Shown here piece by piece: positions 24,460 through 32,994 of a DNA stretch of 64,000 nt. Source of the stretch: Emticicia soli (GTDB lineage Bacteria > Bacteroidota > Bacteroidia > Cytophagales > Spirosomataceae). The stretch spans positions 310,001 to 374,000 of the forward strand of contig NZ_JBBEWC010000007.1 in assembly GCF_037860775.1 (NCBI RefSeq), read 5' to 3'. The position numbers and the translations under genes are program-made. Below the pieces are notes generated by a model. The model was not told the DNA's origin. It was given only the letters and a program-made list of their open reading frames with translations, and did not search any database. Within the stretch, counting starts at the first letter, position 1. Every line of letters starts with the position of its first letter.

Positions 24460-25374
24460 ATGAAAAAAATAGCTTTTTTACTACTAGCGAGTTTCGGAGC
24501 TGCATTTGCTCAGAAATCGGCTGATATTGCTGCCATTAAAGGGCAATGTGGTTGCCATGAAGTAAAGTTTGATTATGCCGAAACTTTCTCGCCAAACAAA
24601 GAGTATAAACTTAGCAGCCAATACCACGCTAAAGGAACTGAGTATGTGTTTGTGGTAGAAGAATCGAAAGATAAAATTGTGATTCAACACTTGTTGGCTA
24701 TCGGCGATACGATGGTGGTAAAACATTGGCGTGAAGACTGGACTTACGAAGACCCGAATTTATTGAGTTTTTATAAAGAAGGTGTCTGGAAATATAGCCA
24801 GTTTGACAAAGCACAAGTGAAAAAAGGTTGGACACAAAAAGTATATGAGGTTGACGATGCCCCCCGTTACGAAGGTTTTGCGCAATGGTCGCACGTGAAT
24901 GGTAAACACCTTTGGGAAAGTAAAGTAGATGCGCCGCTTCCACGCCGTGAGTACACAAAACGTAAAGATTACAACGTATTGAAACGTGGTAATAGAATCT
25001 ACGTTACCGATTATGGCTATTTGCACGAGCAGGATAACGATAAAATCTCGAGAAAAGATGGTGCCGATGTGTTGATTGCACAAGAAAAAGGTATCAACGA
25101 TTACCGTAAAACAGACGAAAAAGCTTGTGAAGTTACCAAAAAATGGTGGGCAGAACACGCTCCGTTCTGGGCTGATGTGCGTGCAGAATGGCAAGTGGTT
25201 TTTGACAAACACAAAAACATTACTATCAAACAATTTGTGAGAAGTAAAATGTTGAGCGAGTATTTCTCGGCTATCGAAAAAGAGAAAAACGATTCGGCTA
25301 CAAACCGCAAGAAAATCAAAGAAGTATTGAATCAATTTGTAATATACAATGATGAAGTAATAGGAAAGAACTAA
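24460..25374 (+). CDS. DUF6607-like secreted protein
   Basis: A 304-residue exported protein with a signal peptide (KIAFLLLASFGAAFAQ). The mature part opens with IKGQCGCHEVKFDYAETFSP, continues through VIQHLLAIGDTMVVKHWREDW, and ends with a Lys/Glu-rich helix. This resembles the DUF6607 family, found beside siderophore receptors in Bacteroidota. The CGC cysteines and several histidines are conserved-looking. It is the last gene of the iron-type operon, separated from the DUF4198 gene by a palindromic repeat and followed 30 bases later by an intrinsic terminator. No function is known to me for the family; iron or haem metabolism is inferred from context. Confidence 0.8.
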   Translation: MKKIAFLLLASFGAAFAQKSADIAAIKGQCGCHEVKFDYAETFSPNKEYKLSSQYHAKGTEYVFVVEESKDKIVIQHLLAIGDTMVVKHWREDWTYEDPNLLSFYKEGVWKYSQFDKAQVKKGWTQKVYEVDDAPRYEGFAQWSHVNGKHLWESKVDAPLPRREYTKRKDYNVLKRGNRIYVTDYGYLHEQDNDKISRKDGADVLIAQEKGINDYRKTDEKACEVTKKWWAEHAPFWADVRAEWQVVFDKHKNITIKQFVRSKMLSEYFSAIEKEKNDSATNRKKIKEVLNQFVIYNDEVIGKN

Positions 25375-25403
25375 TGGTTCTGGCCTTTAATATCTGAACG
25401 CCA

Positions 25404-25436
25404 AAAAGCCTCTCGTGATTTCATGAGAGGTTTTTT
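25404..25436 (+). terminator. Intrinsic terminator of the iron-type operon
   Basis: CCTCTC and GAGAGG form the core of a stem inside an A-rich/T-rich frame, followed by TTTTTT. Confidence 0.85.
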
Positions 25437-25441
25437 ATTGG

Positions 25442-25780
25442 CCGTGGCACGCCTATACTCCGAAGAAGACGGGCGTGTCACGGTTAGTTGGGGAGGTGAA
25501 CAGATTCTACTAATTATCCTTTGGTGTTTGTATTTGCTTAAAAATCCCGTTAGGGATGATATATCGGTAGTACTTTTAAGATTAGACTAACCAAGGCCCA
25601 TAAGGACGGTATATTAACTCTCGAAGAATATATTATCCCGATGGGATACAAATATCTGCTTAATTCTTTTTCTACCGATATATCATCCCTAGCGGGATAT
25701 GTAATTTTACGAAATAGCAAAACCCTTCAACTCATACCCGCACCGCCGCTCTTTTGCGTACGAGTATAAGCGTGACACGG
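25442..25780. repeat. Nested palindromic element of about 340 bp
   Basis: The outer ends are imperfect inverted repeats (CCGTGGCACGCCTATACTC at 25442 against the complement of GAGTATAAGCGTGACACGG ending at 25780). Inside lie 27-bp inverted arms at 25544-25570 and 25672-25698 with one mismatch (starting ATCCCG, ending CGGTAG on the outer strand), and a third ATCCC-GGGAT palindrome at 25635-25647. It has no coding potential. It sits between two convergent terminators, a typical place for REP-like or MITE-like elements. Confidence 0.7.
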
Positions 25781-25794
25781 AGTCTGTGGGAACG

Positions 25795-25830
25795 AAAAAA
25801 GCCCCTGATGTTTCCACCAGAGGCTTTTTT
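25795..25830. terminator. Terminator of the pyrophosphatase gene
   Basis: AAAAAAGCC and GGCTTTTTT with inner CTG/CAG pairs form a long stem. The T run on the minus strand follows the pyrophosphatase stop by 18 bases. Confidence 0.8.
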
Positions 25831-25848
25831 ATGCTTTATGATAAAGAA

Positions 25849-28500
25849 TTACTTCTTACGAACGCTTACGGCAATACGGCGGTTTTGTGCTCTTCCTTCC
25901 GGTGTATCGTTTGATGCTACCGGATGTTGCTCACCATAACCTTCTGACTCTAAACGTGCATCAGCAATGCCTGAGCCTACTAAAGCTCCTTTTACAGCAC
26001 TTGCTCTTTCGCCTGATAGTTGTAGATTCTTAGCGTCGTCGCCTTCGTTATCTGTATAACCACCCACTTTGATGTTTACGTTTGGATATGATTTCAGAAT
26101 TTCAGCGATGTTTTTTACTTCGTTCATCGATTTTTCATCGATTGTTGCGCTTCCTGAGTTGAAGTTCAAATCTTTGAAGTTAAACCATACATCTTTGTCA
26201 ACTTGTTGGTTTTCGTCTTCAATGAATTTGATTAGTTGGTCTTCGATACCGCCCTCAACAAAGTTCAGGGTAACACCTGATGATAATTGCTTGTTGATGC
26301 TCGATGGCAATTCTGCTTCTACAATTTCAAGTTTTTCACTAATAGTAGTATGGCTTGATTTTGCTGCAATGTAAGGTGCAATAACCAAAGAAACGATTGA
26401 CATCAATTTGATAAGGATGTTCATCGATGGGCCTGAAGTATCTTTGAATGGGTCACCAACGGTGTCACCGGTTACAGATGCTTTGTGTGGCTCCGATTTT
26501 TTGTAATAGGTTTCACCATCAATCACAACGCCTTTTTCGAACGATTTCTTAGCGTTATCCCATGCACCACCTGCGTTTGACTGGAATATTCCCATCAATA
26601 CACCTGATACAGTAACACCCGCTAATAAACCACCAAGGATTTCGGCTGATGATGTACCTTCAAAAACTCCTTTGAATCCGAAACCTACTAATACCGGAAC
26701 TATAAGAGCGATAGCCCCCGGTAGAATCATTTGTTTGATTGATGCTTGTGTTGAAATTGCGACACATTTTTCGTACTCTGGTTCAGCTTTGTATTCCATG
26801 ATACCCGGAATCTCACGGAATTGGCGACGAACTTCGTTTACCATTTCCATAGCTGCTTTACCTACTGCTGAAATACATAATGCACTGAAAATAAAAGGAA
26901 TCATACCCCCTACAAACAAACCTGCCAATACCGGAGCTTTGTAAATATCGATGGCATCAATACCTGCAATACCTACAAAAGCTGCAAATAAAGCCAATGA
27001 AGTAAGGGCTGCAGAAGCAATAGCAAAACCTTTTCCGGTTGCTGCTGTTGTGTTTCCTACGGCATCAAGGTTATCGGTACGTTCTCGAACTTCTGGAGGT
27101 AGTTGAGACATCTCTGCGATTCCACCTGCGTTATCGGCAATTGGGCCGAAAGCATCAATAGCCAACTGCATAGCTGTTGTTGCCATCATACCTGCTGCGG
27201 CAATAGATACACCATATAAACCTGCAAAGCTATACGAGAAAATAATACCTGCTGCCAATACAATGATTGGTAACACCGTAGACTCCATACCTACTGCCAA
27301 ACCACCAATAATGTTGGTAGCATGACCAGTACCTGATTTCTGAACGATTGACATTACAGGAGGCTTGCCCATAGCTGTGTAATACTCGGTGATGATTGAC
27401 ATCAAAGCACCTACCACAAGACCAACCACAATAGCCCAGAATACACCCATTGATGTAAACTCATGGCCACGTAAGCTAAGGTTTTCTGGTAAGATTTTAA
27501 CTACCAGGAAGTAAGAAGCAATAAGTGTGATAATGATTGATGCCCAGTTGCCAAGGTTCAATGCATTTTGTACTGATGACTCTTCGCTGCTGATACGTAC
27601 AAAGAATGTAGAAACCAAAGAAGCCAAAAGACCTACACCTGCAATCATCATCGGAAGAATTACCGGAGAGAAACCACCAAAATCATCTATTACGCTTATT
27701 TCTTGCCCTAATACCATAGTTGCAAGAATTGTAGCTACATAAGAACCAAATAAGTCGGCACCCATACCTGCTACGTCACCCACGTTATCACCTACGTTAT
27801 CGGCGATAGTTGCAGGGTTACGAACATCATCTTCAGGGATACCTGCTTCTACTTTACCTACAAGGTCGGCACCTACGTCGGCAGCTTTGGTATAGATACC
27901 ACCACCTACACGTGCAAATAACGCAATAGACTCGGCACCTAACGAGAAACCTGCCAATACTTCAATGGCTTTCTTCATGTTGTCAGAAGTAAGCAATTCG
28001 CCTTTGGCAAAGTAGTTGTAAAAAATAATGAAAAGACCACTCAAGCCTAAAACCGCCAAGCCTGCCACACCCATACCCATTACCGAACCACCCGTGAACG
28101 ACACTTGTAGTGCTTTTGCTAATGAGGTACGTGCCGCCTGAGCTGTACGTACGTTGGCTTTAGTAGCGATTTTCATACCTATGTAACCGGCTGTTGCCGA
28201 GAAAACCGCCCCAATCAAAAATGCAACAGCAATAATAGGGCTAGAATGAATAGGGGATTCGGGAGTGCCTTCGCTTGAGCCTAACCATGCCAGTAAAATA
28301 GCTGTTGGAATAGCAAAGTAAGCCAAGATTTTCCATTCTGCTTTTAAGAATGCAATGGCTCCGTCGGCAATGTAGCCTGAAAGTTTTTGCATATTGGCAT
28401 CTCCCGTTGGTTGGTTTGATACCCAACTGAATCGCCAAGCAGTGTAAAGTAATCCGATTATTCCGAACACCGGAACAAGATAGACAATCGTTGAATCCAT
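25849..28500 (-). CDS. hppA: K+-dependent membrane pyrophosphatase with fused OmpA-like domain
   Basis: An 883-residue protein. Residues 1 to about 715 are a full membrane pyrophosphatase, which pumps H+ or Na+ out of the cytoplasm by hydrolysing pyrophosphate. Visible motifs: DVGADLVGKVEAGIPEDD (about 208-225), DNVGDNVGD (234-242), and GNTTAATGKG (482-491), whose Ala486/Gly489 pair marks the K+-dependent class. The usual gate glutamate (FESY) is Gly252, while a glutamate appears at 190 in FSLGAESIALF, as in Flavobacterium-type proton pumps. Residues about 772-883 form an OmpA/Pal-type domain (LNFNSGSATIDEKS, GYTDNEGD, LSGERASAVK, AQNRRI) with the peptidoglycan-binding Asp and Arg present. 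Known pumps end in the periplasm, so this domain would reach the cell wall. Single gene, own promoter and terminator. Confidence 0.95.
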   Translation of the reverse strand: MDSTIVYLVPVFGIIGLLYTAWRFSWVSNQPTGDANMQKLSGYIADGAIAFLKAEWKILAYFAIPTAILLAWLGSSEGTPESPIHSSPIIAVAFLIGAVFSATAGYIGMKIATKANVRTAQAARTSLAKALQVSFTGGSVMGMGVAGLAVLGLSGLFIIFYNYFAKGELLTSDNMKKAIEVLAGFSLGAESIALFARVGGGIYTKAADVGADLVGKVEAGIPEDDVRNPATIADNVGDNVGDVAGMGADLFGSYVATILATMVLGQEISVIDDFGGFSPVILPMMIAGVGLLASLVSTFFVRISSEESSVQNALNLGNWASIIITLIASYFLVVKILPENLSLRGHEFTSMGVFWAIVVGLVVGALMSIITEYYTAMGKPPVMSIVQKSGTGHATNIIGGLAVGMESTVLPIIVLAAGIIFSYSFAGLYGVSIAAAGMMATTAMQLAIDAFGPIADNAGGIAEMSQLPPEVRERTDNLDAVGNTTAATGKGFAIASAALTSLALFAAFVGIAGIDAIDIYKAPVLAGLFVGGMIPFIFSALCISAVGKAAMEMVNEVRRQFREIPGIMEYKAEPEYEKCVAISTQASIKQMILPGAIALIVPVLVGFGFKGVFEGTSSAEILGGLLAGVTVSGVLMGIFQSNAGGAWDNAKKSFEKGVVIDGETYYKKSEPHKASVTGDTVGDPFKDTSGPSMNILIKLMSIVSLVIAPYIAAKSSHTTISEKLEIVEAELPSSINKQLSSGVTLNFVEGGIEDQLIKFIEDENQQVDKDVWFNFKDLNFNSGSATIDEKSMNEVKNIAEILKSYPNVNIKVGGYTDNEGDDAKNLQLSGERASAVKGALVGSGIADARLESEGYGEQHPVASNDTPEGRAQNRRIAVSVRKK

Positions 28501-28544
28501 AGTGAATTATTTTGAGTTTAGTAAGTATTTTTTTACAAGGTTTG

Positions 28545-28552
28545 CAAATTTA
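28545..28552 (-). promoter_or_regulatory. Predicted -7 element for the pyrophosphatase gene
   Basis: Reads TAAATTTG on the minus strand, an exact match, 45 bases before the start codon. Confidence 0.5.
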
Positions 28553-28714
28553 CAATAAGATGTTGAATTTGAAAATGCAATATCATCCAAAATACCAAGC
28601 TCAAAAATCAGGATTCTTATAAGTGTTTTATTATCAGTGGGTTATGTTTTGTTTCTTCTTTGTGTAAGCCTAAATTTTATTAATAAATTAAGTTTTTTTT
28701 GTACTTTGTTTTAA

Positions 28715-31700
28715 TCAGTTAGGGCAAATAGCAGCAATTTGCGCTGTAAAAACACTGTTCCCTTCTACCTGAAAGCCGGGTAATAATACAACCGAGTTTT
28801 CGGCTTTTATACTTGTTACCGACGGAGATTCGGCAATATTATTTACCGATACCCTGTTGCCCACAAACTCTTGCAAGCCTTTTTGTGGAATCTGGGTGCT
28901 CACAGTTACATCGCTGGGTTTTACCTGAATGGTTCGCTGGGCTGTTGAGTTCCAGCATCCTGTGTTGGCATCGTCGCAAGCTACCGAATATACACTTGTG
29001 CTTGATGGACTAGCAATAATACCGAGTGCATGCTGGCTTGTTGACCAATGCAAGGTGCTGTTGCAACCACTACCAAGCAAAAGCACTTTTGTGCCACTGC
29101 ATACAGTGAGAGGGTCGATGAGTGGGGCATTGAGCGATACAATAGTAGAATCGATACCGTTTTTGATGGTTGTCGGGTTTTTATTGCTCAAAATGCCACC
29201 CGCTAATTTTGGGCTTATGGCAGTTGCAGCCGAGTCTGACAGTGCATAGGCCATAATACTTAAGATGCTTTCGCTGCCTTTCTTTATGTTGAGCGTTACA
29301 GGCACAAGCGTGCTTGGGCAAACACCGGCACATTGGTTTTGTACATAATAGGTATTAATGCCCGCTGTGGCATTGGCCGGAATAAACTCATGCCCTGTGC
29401 CTAGTTTTTGCCCTCCATCGCTGGCACTCCACCAACTGAAAGTACTTGGCTGACTTATGTTGTCTACCTGAATATCGACCGAAAAAGCTGATACACAAAG
29501 TGGGTCTCCGCTCGAATTATCATTGGGCAGCAAGGTCCATGTGCCATTGGCCGATAGCCCATTAAAAGCCGATAAAGCCTGCAAAGGGCTGAATGTACCT
29601 GATAATGGCGATGAATCAACATTAATTGCTGGTTTGCCGTCTTCAAATGTAAGCGTGATAGCCCCGTTATATACATAATAATTATAAGTACCGCTAGCCA
29701 ATAGCGTAATGATAGTGCCATCAGGCGATTGAAGCCTGAACGAAACCTCATCGGTATAAGGTTGGCTTCCGCCATGAGGTAAAGCACAATCGTTTAGCCC
29801 GTTCTGGTCTTTTTTATCAAACTTAACGGTTACTCTTATTTTGCCAACTACTTTTCCGGCCAAGTCGCTTATAGTTATCGTTGGATTTGACCCTGTTTGC
29901 TGGTTTCCGTCATAACCTACTACATTGCCCGTATAAGCATACGAAAATGTTGCCGAACCCACACAGTTTTCGGCACTTGCCTGCAAGCCATTGCCTGTGC
30001 TCAGGGCTTGTCCTTCACATATTTCACGGTTGGTTACGCTAGGTGCTGCGGCCATTTGTGTGGTGTAGCTCACCAGTATTTTGTTTGATGTTAGCACACA
30101 TTGCCCCAGTTTCTGTTCCACAGTATATTCACCTGCCTCATTTACCTGATAGCTAACTGCTGTTGCACCCGAAATAAGCGCACCGTCTTTTTTCCATTGA
30201 TAGCTTGCATCGGCTTCATTATTAGCCAATAGCGTAGTGCTTTGCCCTGCGCACAGAAGCGTGGCGTTGCTTGACGTAATCTGAGGGTTAAGGGTAACAA
30301 ACGCAAGGCTTACTTCGGGCGATGTTACACTACAACTATCGCCGCTCAGGCTTACGGTATAGTTGGCATTTTGCTTGGCATAAAACCTGTATGAATTTGT
30401 GCCGATGTTTACACCATCTTTCTTCCATTGGTAATGAATACCCGTCAGGTTTGGGGCTGTGAGTAAGATAGAATCACCCACACAAGCCTTTGTAAGCCCA
30501 ACCGTAAGCTCAACACTTGTTGGTACAAAGCTCACCGTTATTGGCAGGGTTTCAATTTCACAGGTGTTTTTAGCAAGTTTTACAATATATTGACCGCTTT
30601 CGGAAGTAACAAACCATGCCTGATTGTTATTTAAGTCTACGCCATCCTTTTTCCAGGTATAAGTAGCTCCTTCAATATCTGTGCAGAACAATTCCTGCAA
30701 TTTGCCTGTGCAAAGCACACTTGTAGGTGCAGGCAAAAGGCTCGGGAGAATGTTTTCCTGCAAGCAAGATACGGCCTTCAAGGCATTTACCCTGCCGCTG
30801 CCCAGCATACCTGCATAGGCAGGGTTTTGGGCATCAAGGTTATCGCTGGTATTTTTAATGAGGTTTTCTAGTTCTTGCTGCGAAAGCGTTGGCCTAACCG
30901 ACCACACATAGCCAAAAATGCTACTCACAATGGGTGCCGCCATTGAAGTGCCACTTGAGTAACCATATTTATTGATTGCCTTTGTGCTGAAAATACTACT
31001 ACCCGGTGCCGTGAGGTCGACGGTGGAATGGTAGTTTGAAAAGGAACTTTTATCGTCATAAAAATTAGTGCTGGCAACCGAAACCACGTGTGTATACGAA
31101 GCCGGATAATAAGCCGAATTACGGGCTTCGTTGCCTGCTGCGGCTATAATAATTGCCCCCGATGCATAGGCGTTGTTAATGACCGCCTGGTCGGTAATTG
31201 AGTAGGCATAGCCACCCCACGAAACGTTGATAATTTTGGCACCATTGGCCGCTGCCCAAGCAATGCCCTCAAAGCCATGATACACACTTGTTGGTGTGCC
31301 ATTGTTGGGTGTTACTTTTACGGGTAAAATCTTGATACGGTTGAAACCCGCCGATGCTACGCCAATATTGTTGTTGCTTACAGCTCCAACCAAACCAGCC
31401 ACGTGTGTGCCATGCGAAAAAGTACTATCGGGTGGTGAGGTATCGTTGTCGTTATCCGAAATATCTCTGCCGGGGAGCATATTTGCCGCCAAATCTTCAT
31501 GATTTGCCTGTATGGCGTTATCGACCACGGCCACTATAATATCGGTAGTGCCCTGGGCAACATCCCACGCTTCGAAGGCTTTTACCTTGCCTAAGTGGTA
31601 TTGGTTGCCCGTTTGTGGGTCATTGGGTGTGGCTATTATCTCACGGTAAGGCACAGGCTCGGCGTATTCAACGTTTGGGTCTTTGCCGATTTCCTTGATA

Positions 31701-32008
31701 AACTGATGCACCTGCTTTGGATTACCAATCTTTAGCCGATAAACTTTTTGCAGCTCGCTCGAATTGGAGAAATAAAAGCTACGTGTAGCCACAAGGGTGT
31801 TCGAAATATGGCTGACTCTCTGCAAAAAAGGCAGTTCGGCAGCCATATTTACTGCGCCATTTGCGAGGTTAATACCCGCTAATGGTCTTTCTTTAAGTTT
31901 TACATAAACCTCGCCATCAATATAATTTTTGTTGATAGTTTGGGCCTGTAAAAAGTTTCCTGACAAAAATAAGAGAACGCCTGAAAACAAAAATGATAGT
32001 GTTTTCAT
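28715..32008 (-). CDS. Large secreted S8 subtilase with Ig-like repeats and cysteine-ending C-terminal domain
   Basis: A 1097-residue secreted protease. Signal peptide (LSFLFSGVLLFLSGNFLQAQ), propeptide to about residue 125, then the catalytic domain with Asp163 (VVDNAIQ), His199 (SHGTHVAG) and Ser355 (GTSMAAP). The DNA motif at the aspartate replaces the common DTG. From about residue 430 come three Ig/PKD-like repeats containing Y.WKKDG units. These are followed by a proprotein-convertase P-like domain (VSFRLQSPDGTIITLLASGTY, NGLSANGTWTLLPND), a further beta domain, and a C-terminal module ending IKAENSVVLLPGFQVEGNS and CPN. A paralogue of the same plan lies beyond the RAYT gene. Natural targets are unknown. 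Confidence 0.92.
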   Translation of the reverse strand: MKTLSFLFSGVLLFLSGNFLQAQTINKNYIDGEVYVKLKERPLAGINLANGAVNMAAELPFLQRVSHISNTLVATRSFYFSNSSELQKVYRLKIGNPKQVHQFIKEIGKDPNVEYAEPVPYREIIATPNDPQTGNQYHLGKVKAFEAWDVAQGTTDIIVAVVDNAIQANHEDLAANMLPGRDISDNDNDTSPPDSTFSHGTHVAGLVGAVSNNNIGVASAGFNRIKILPVKVTPNNGTPTSVYHGFEGIAWAAANGAKIINVSWGGYAYSITDQAVINNAYASGAIIIAAAGNEARNSAYYPASYTHVVSVASTNFYDDKSSFSNYHSTVDLTAPGSSIFSTKAINKYGYSSGTSMAAPIVSSIFGYVWSVRPTLSQQELENLIKNTSDNLDAQNPAYAGMLGSGRVNALKAVSCLQENILPSLLPAPTSVLCTGKLQELFCTDIEGATYTWKKDGVDLNNNQAWFVTSESGQYIVKLAKNTCEIETLPITVSFVPTSVELTVGLTKACVGDSILLTAPNLTGIHYQWKKDGVNIGTNSYRFYAKQNANYTVSLSGDSCSVTSPEVSLAFVTLNPQITSSNATLLCAGQSTTLLANNEADASYQWKKDGALISGATAVSYQVNEAGEYTVEQKLGQCVLTSNKILVSYTTQMAAAPSVTNREICEGQALSTGNGLQASAENCVGSATFSYAYTGNVVGYDGNQQTGSNPTITISDLAGKVVGKIRVTVKFDKKDQNGLNDCALPHGGSQPYTDEVSFRLQSPDGTIITLLASGTYNYYVYNGAITLTFEDGKPAINVDSSPLSGTFSPLQALSAFNGLSANGTWTLLPNDNSSGDPLCVSAFSVDIQVDNISQPSTFSWWSASDGGQKLGTGHEFIPANATAGINTYYVQNQCAGVCPSTLVPVTLNIKKGSESILSIMAYALSDSAATAISPKLAGGILSNKNPTTIKNGIDSTIVSLNAPLIDPLTVCSGTKVLLLGSGCNSTLHWSTSQHALGIIASPSSTSVYSVACDDANTGCWNSTAQRTIQVKPSDVTVSTQIPQKGLQEFVGNRVSVNNIAESPSVTSIKAENSVVLLPGFQVEGNSVFTAQIAAICPN

Positions 32009-32042
32009 TCATCGTGATTTTATAGTTTCTGGCCTTTGTAAT

Positions 32043-32146
32043 TGTGAATGGCGAATTAGCGGATTGCGAATTATTATATTAGCAAATCAGCGAATTTGAA
32101 ATAGACGATTAATTATTCACTAATTCGCCATTCTCGATTCACAATT
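32043..32146. repeat. Inverted-repeat copy of a dispersed hairpin family
   Basis: GTGAATGGCGAATTAG (32045-32060) is complementary to CTAATTCGCCATTC (32110-32123) and nearby bases. It lies just upstream of the large subtilase start, the same position relative to a gene as the AATCACTCATTCAC repeats, whose pattern it resembles. The neighbouring 32147-32391 is A+T-rich, with nothing else I can name except a worn GTAGAGTCGTATTG at 32368. Confidence 0.5.
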
Positions 32147-32391
32147 TATTTCTCATTTGCATTATTCATGCCATAATGCTATGTAAAGAAATATTATTTT
32201 TTTATAAATGCAAATAATACAAGGGTAAAAATACCTGTTTTATTTTTTATCTTATTGTATAAACTTTTATTGATAGGAATTGTTTTGAGAAAGTAAAAAT
32301 ATTGTTTTTAATAGAAATGTATTTGTTGAAATTGATGCCATAAATGATACAAAAATACCAATTTCGGTAGAGTCGTATTGTTATAAGACTA

Positions 32392-32919
32392 CAAGGGTCT
32401 GTCTAATTTTTTGAATAAATATTTGGGGAAATTATTCTCAAAAAAACATATAATTCAAACCTGTTTATAGTCCAAAACACATTCGCCGACAAGAGCCGTA
32501 TTGCAATACGGCTCTACGAAAATTACTATTTCTTTAAATCTAAACCTCCCCACCACAAATAGCATTTTTCTTACAAATTTCGCCCTAATCACAGCCCCAA
32601 AAACCTTTGAAATCTGGATAAATTTATCTAAATTTAAAAGCGATTTTAAGTGAAAAATGCTGTGGCTAAAAGGCTACTCGGAGTAACGGTGAATGAAACG
32701 GTCCGCCGTGGCGGTCACCGCCTAATGTAACAAAGGAAATTTTTAGTGTACAATGCGGACTTATTAAGATTCAAGAAATAAACGTTCTTTGGATATACTG
32801 AAAAAACGCAATTCAAGTAGAGACGACATGCTGGCGTCTCCAAAGGTCTATAAATGTCAGAAAATCATCTATTGGATTCATTTCTCAAATATAATTTTCA
32901 GGAATTAGACAGGCCCTTG
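32392..32919. mobile_element. Non-coding element with 17-bp inverted ends (MITE-like)
   Basis: CAAGGGTCTGTCTAATT at 32392-32408 and its complement at 32903-32919 match at 16 of 17 positions, bounding 528 bases without a convincing gene. The ends resemble IS terminal repeats. Inside lie two GTAG palindromes and a GCGGTCACCGCC palindrome. No target duplication is visible, so it may be an old, nested insertion. Confidence 0.5.
32492..32517 (-). repeat. REP-like palindrome, GTAGAGCCGTATTGC type
   Basis: AGAGCCGTATTG and CAATACGGCTCT are perfect complements. On the minus strand it starts with GTAG, and its 3' flank (TGTCGGCGAATGTGTTTT) is shared with the copy at 36524. Confidence 0.75.
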
Positions 32920-32943
32920 GAGACGCCAGCATGTCGTCTCTAC
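32817..32943. repeat. Inverted pair of REP-like units next to the RAYT gene
   Basis: The 26-bp units at 32817-32842 and 32918-32943 are perfect inverted copies, each starting GTAGAGACGACATGCTGG on its own strand, and each can fold internally (GAGACG/CGTCTC). They are separated by 75 bases and end 51 bases from the stop of the RAYT gene. This arrangement resembles REP pairs (BIMEs) in enterobacteria. Confidence 0.8.
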
Positions 32944-32994
32944 GAATAGGATTTTTTTATGTTATTTTAATAATTACAAAATCAACATCATTAA

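Noticed and set aside
24760..25335. A 191-codon open frame on the minus strand
   Set aside because: It is antisense to the DUF6607-like gene, which has a signal peptide, operon context and family resemblance. The antisense protein looks like random hydrophobic sequence.
25442..25780. A CRISPR array
   Set aside because: The repeats are inverted and few, with no regular direct repeats and spacers.
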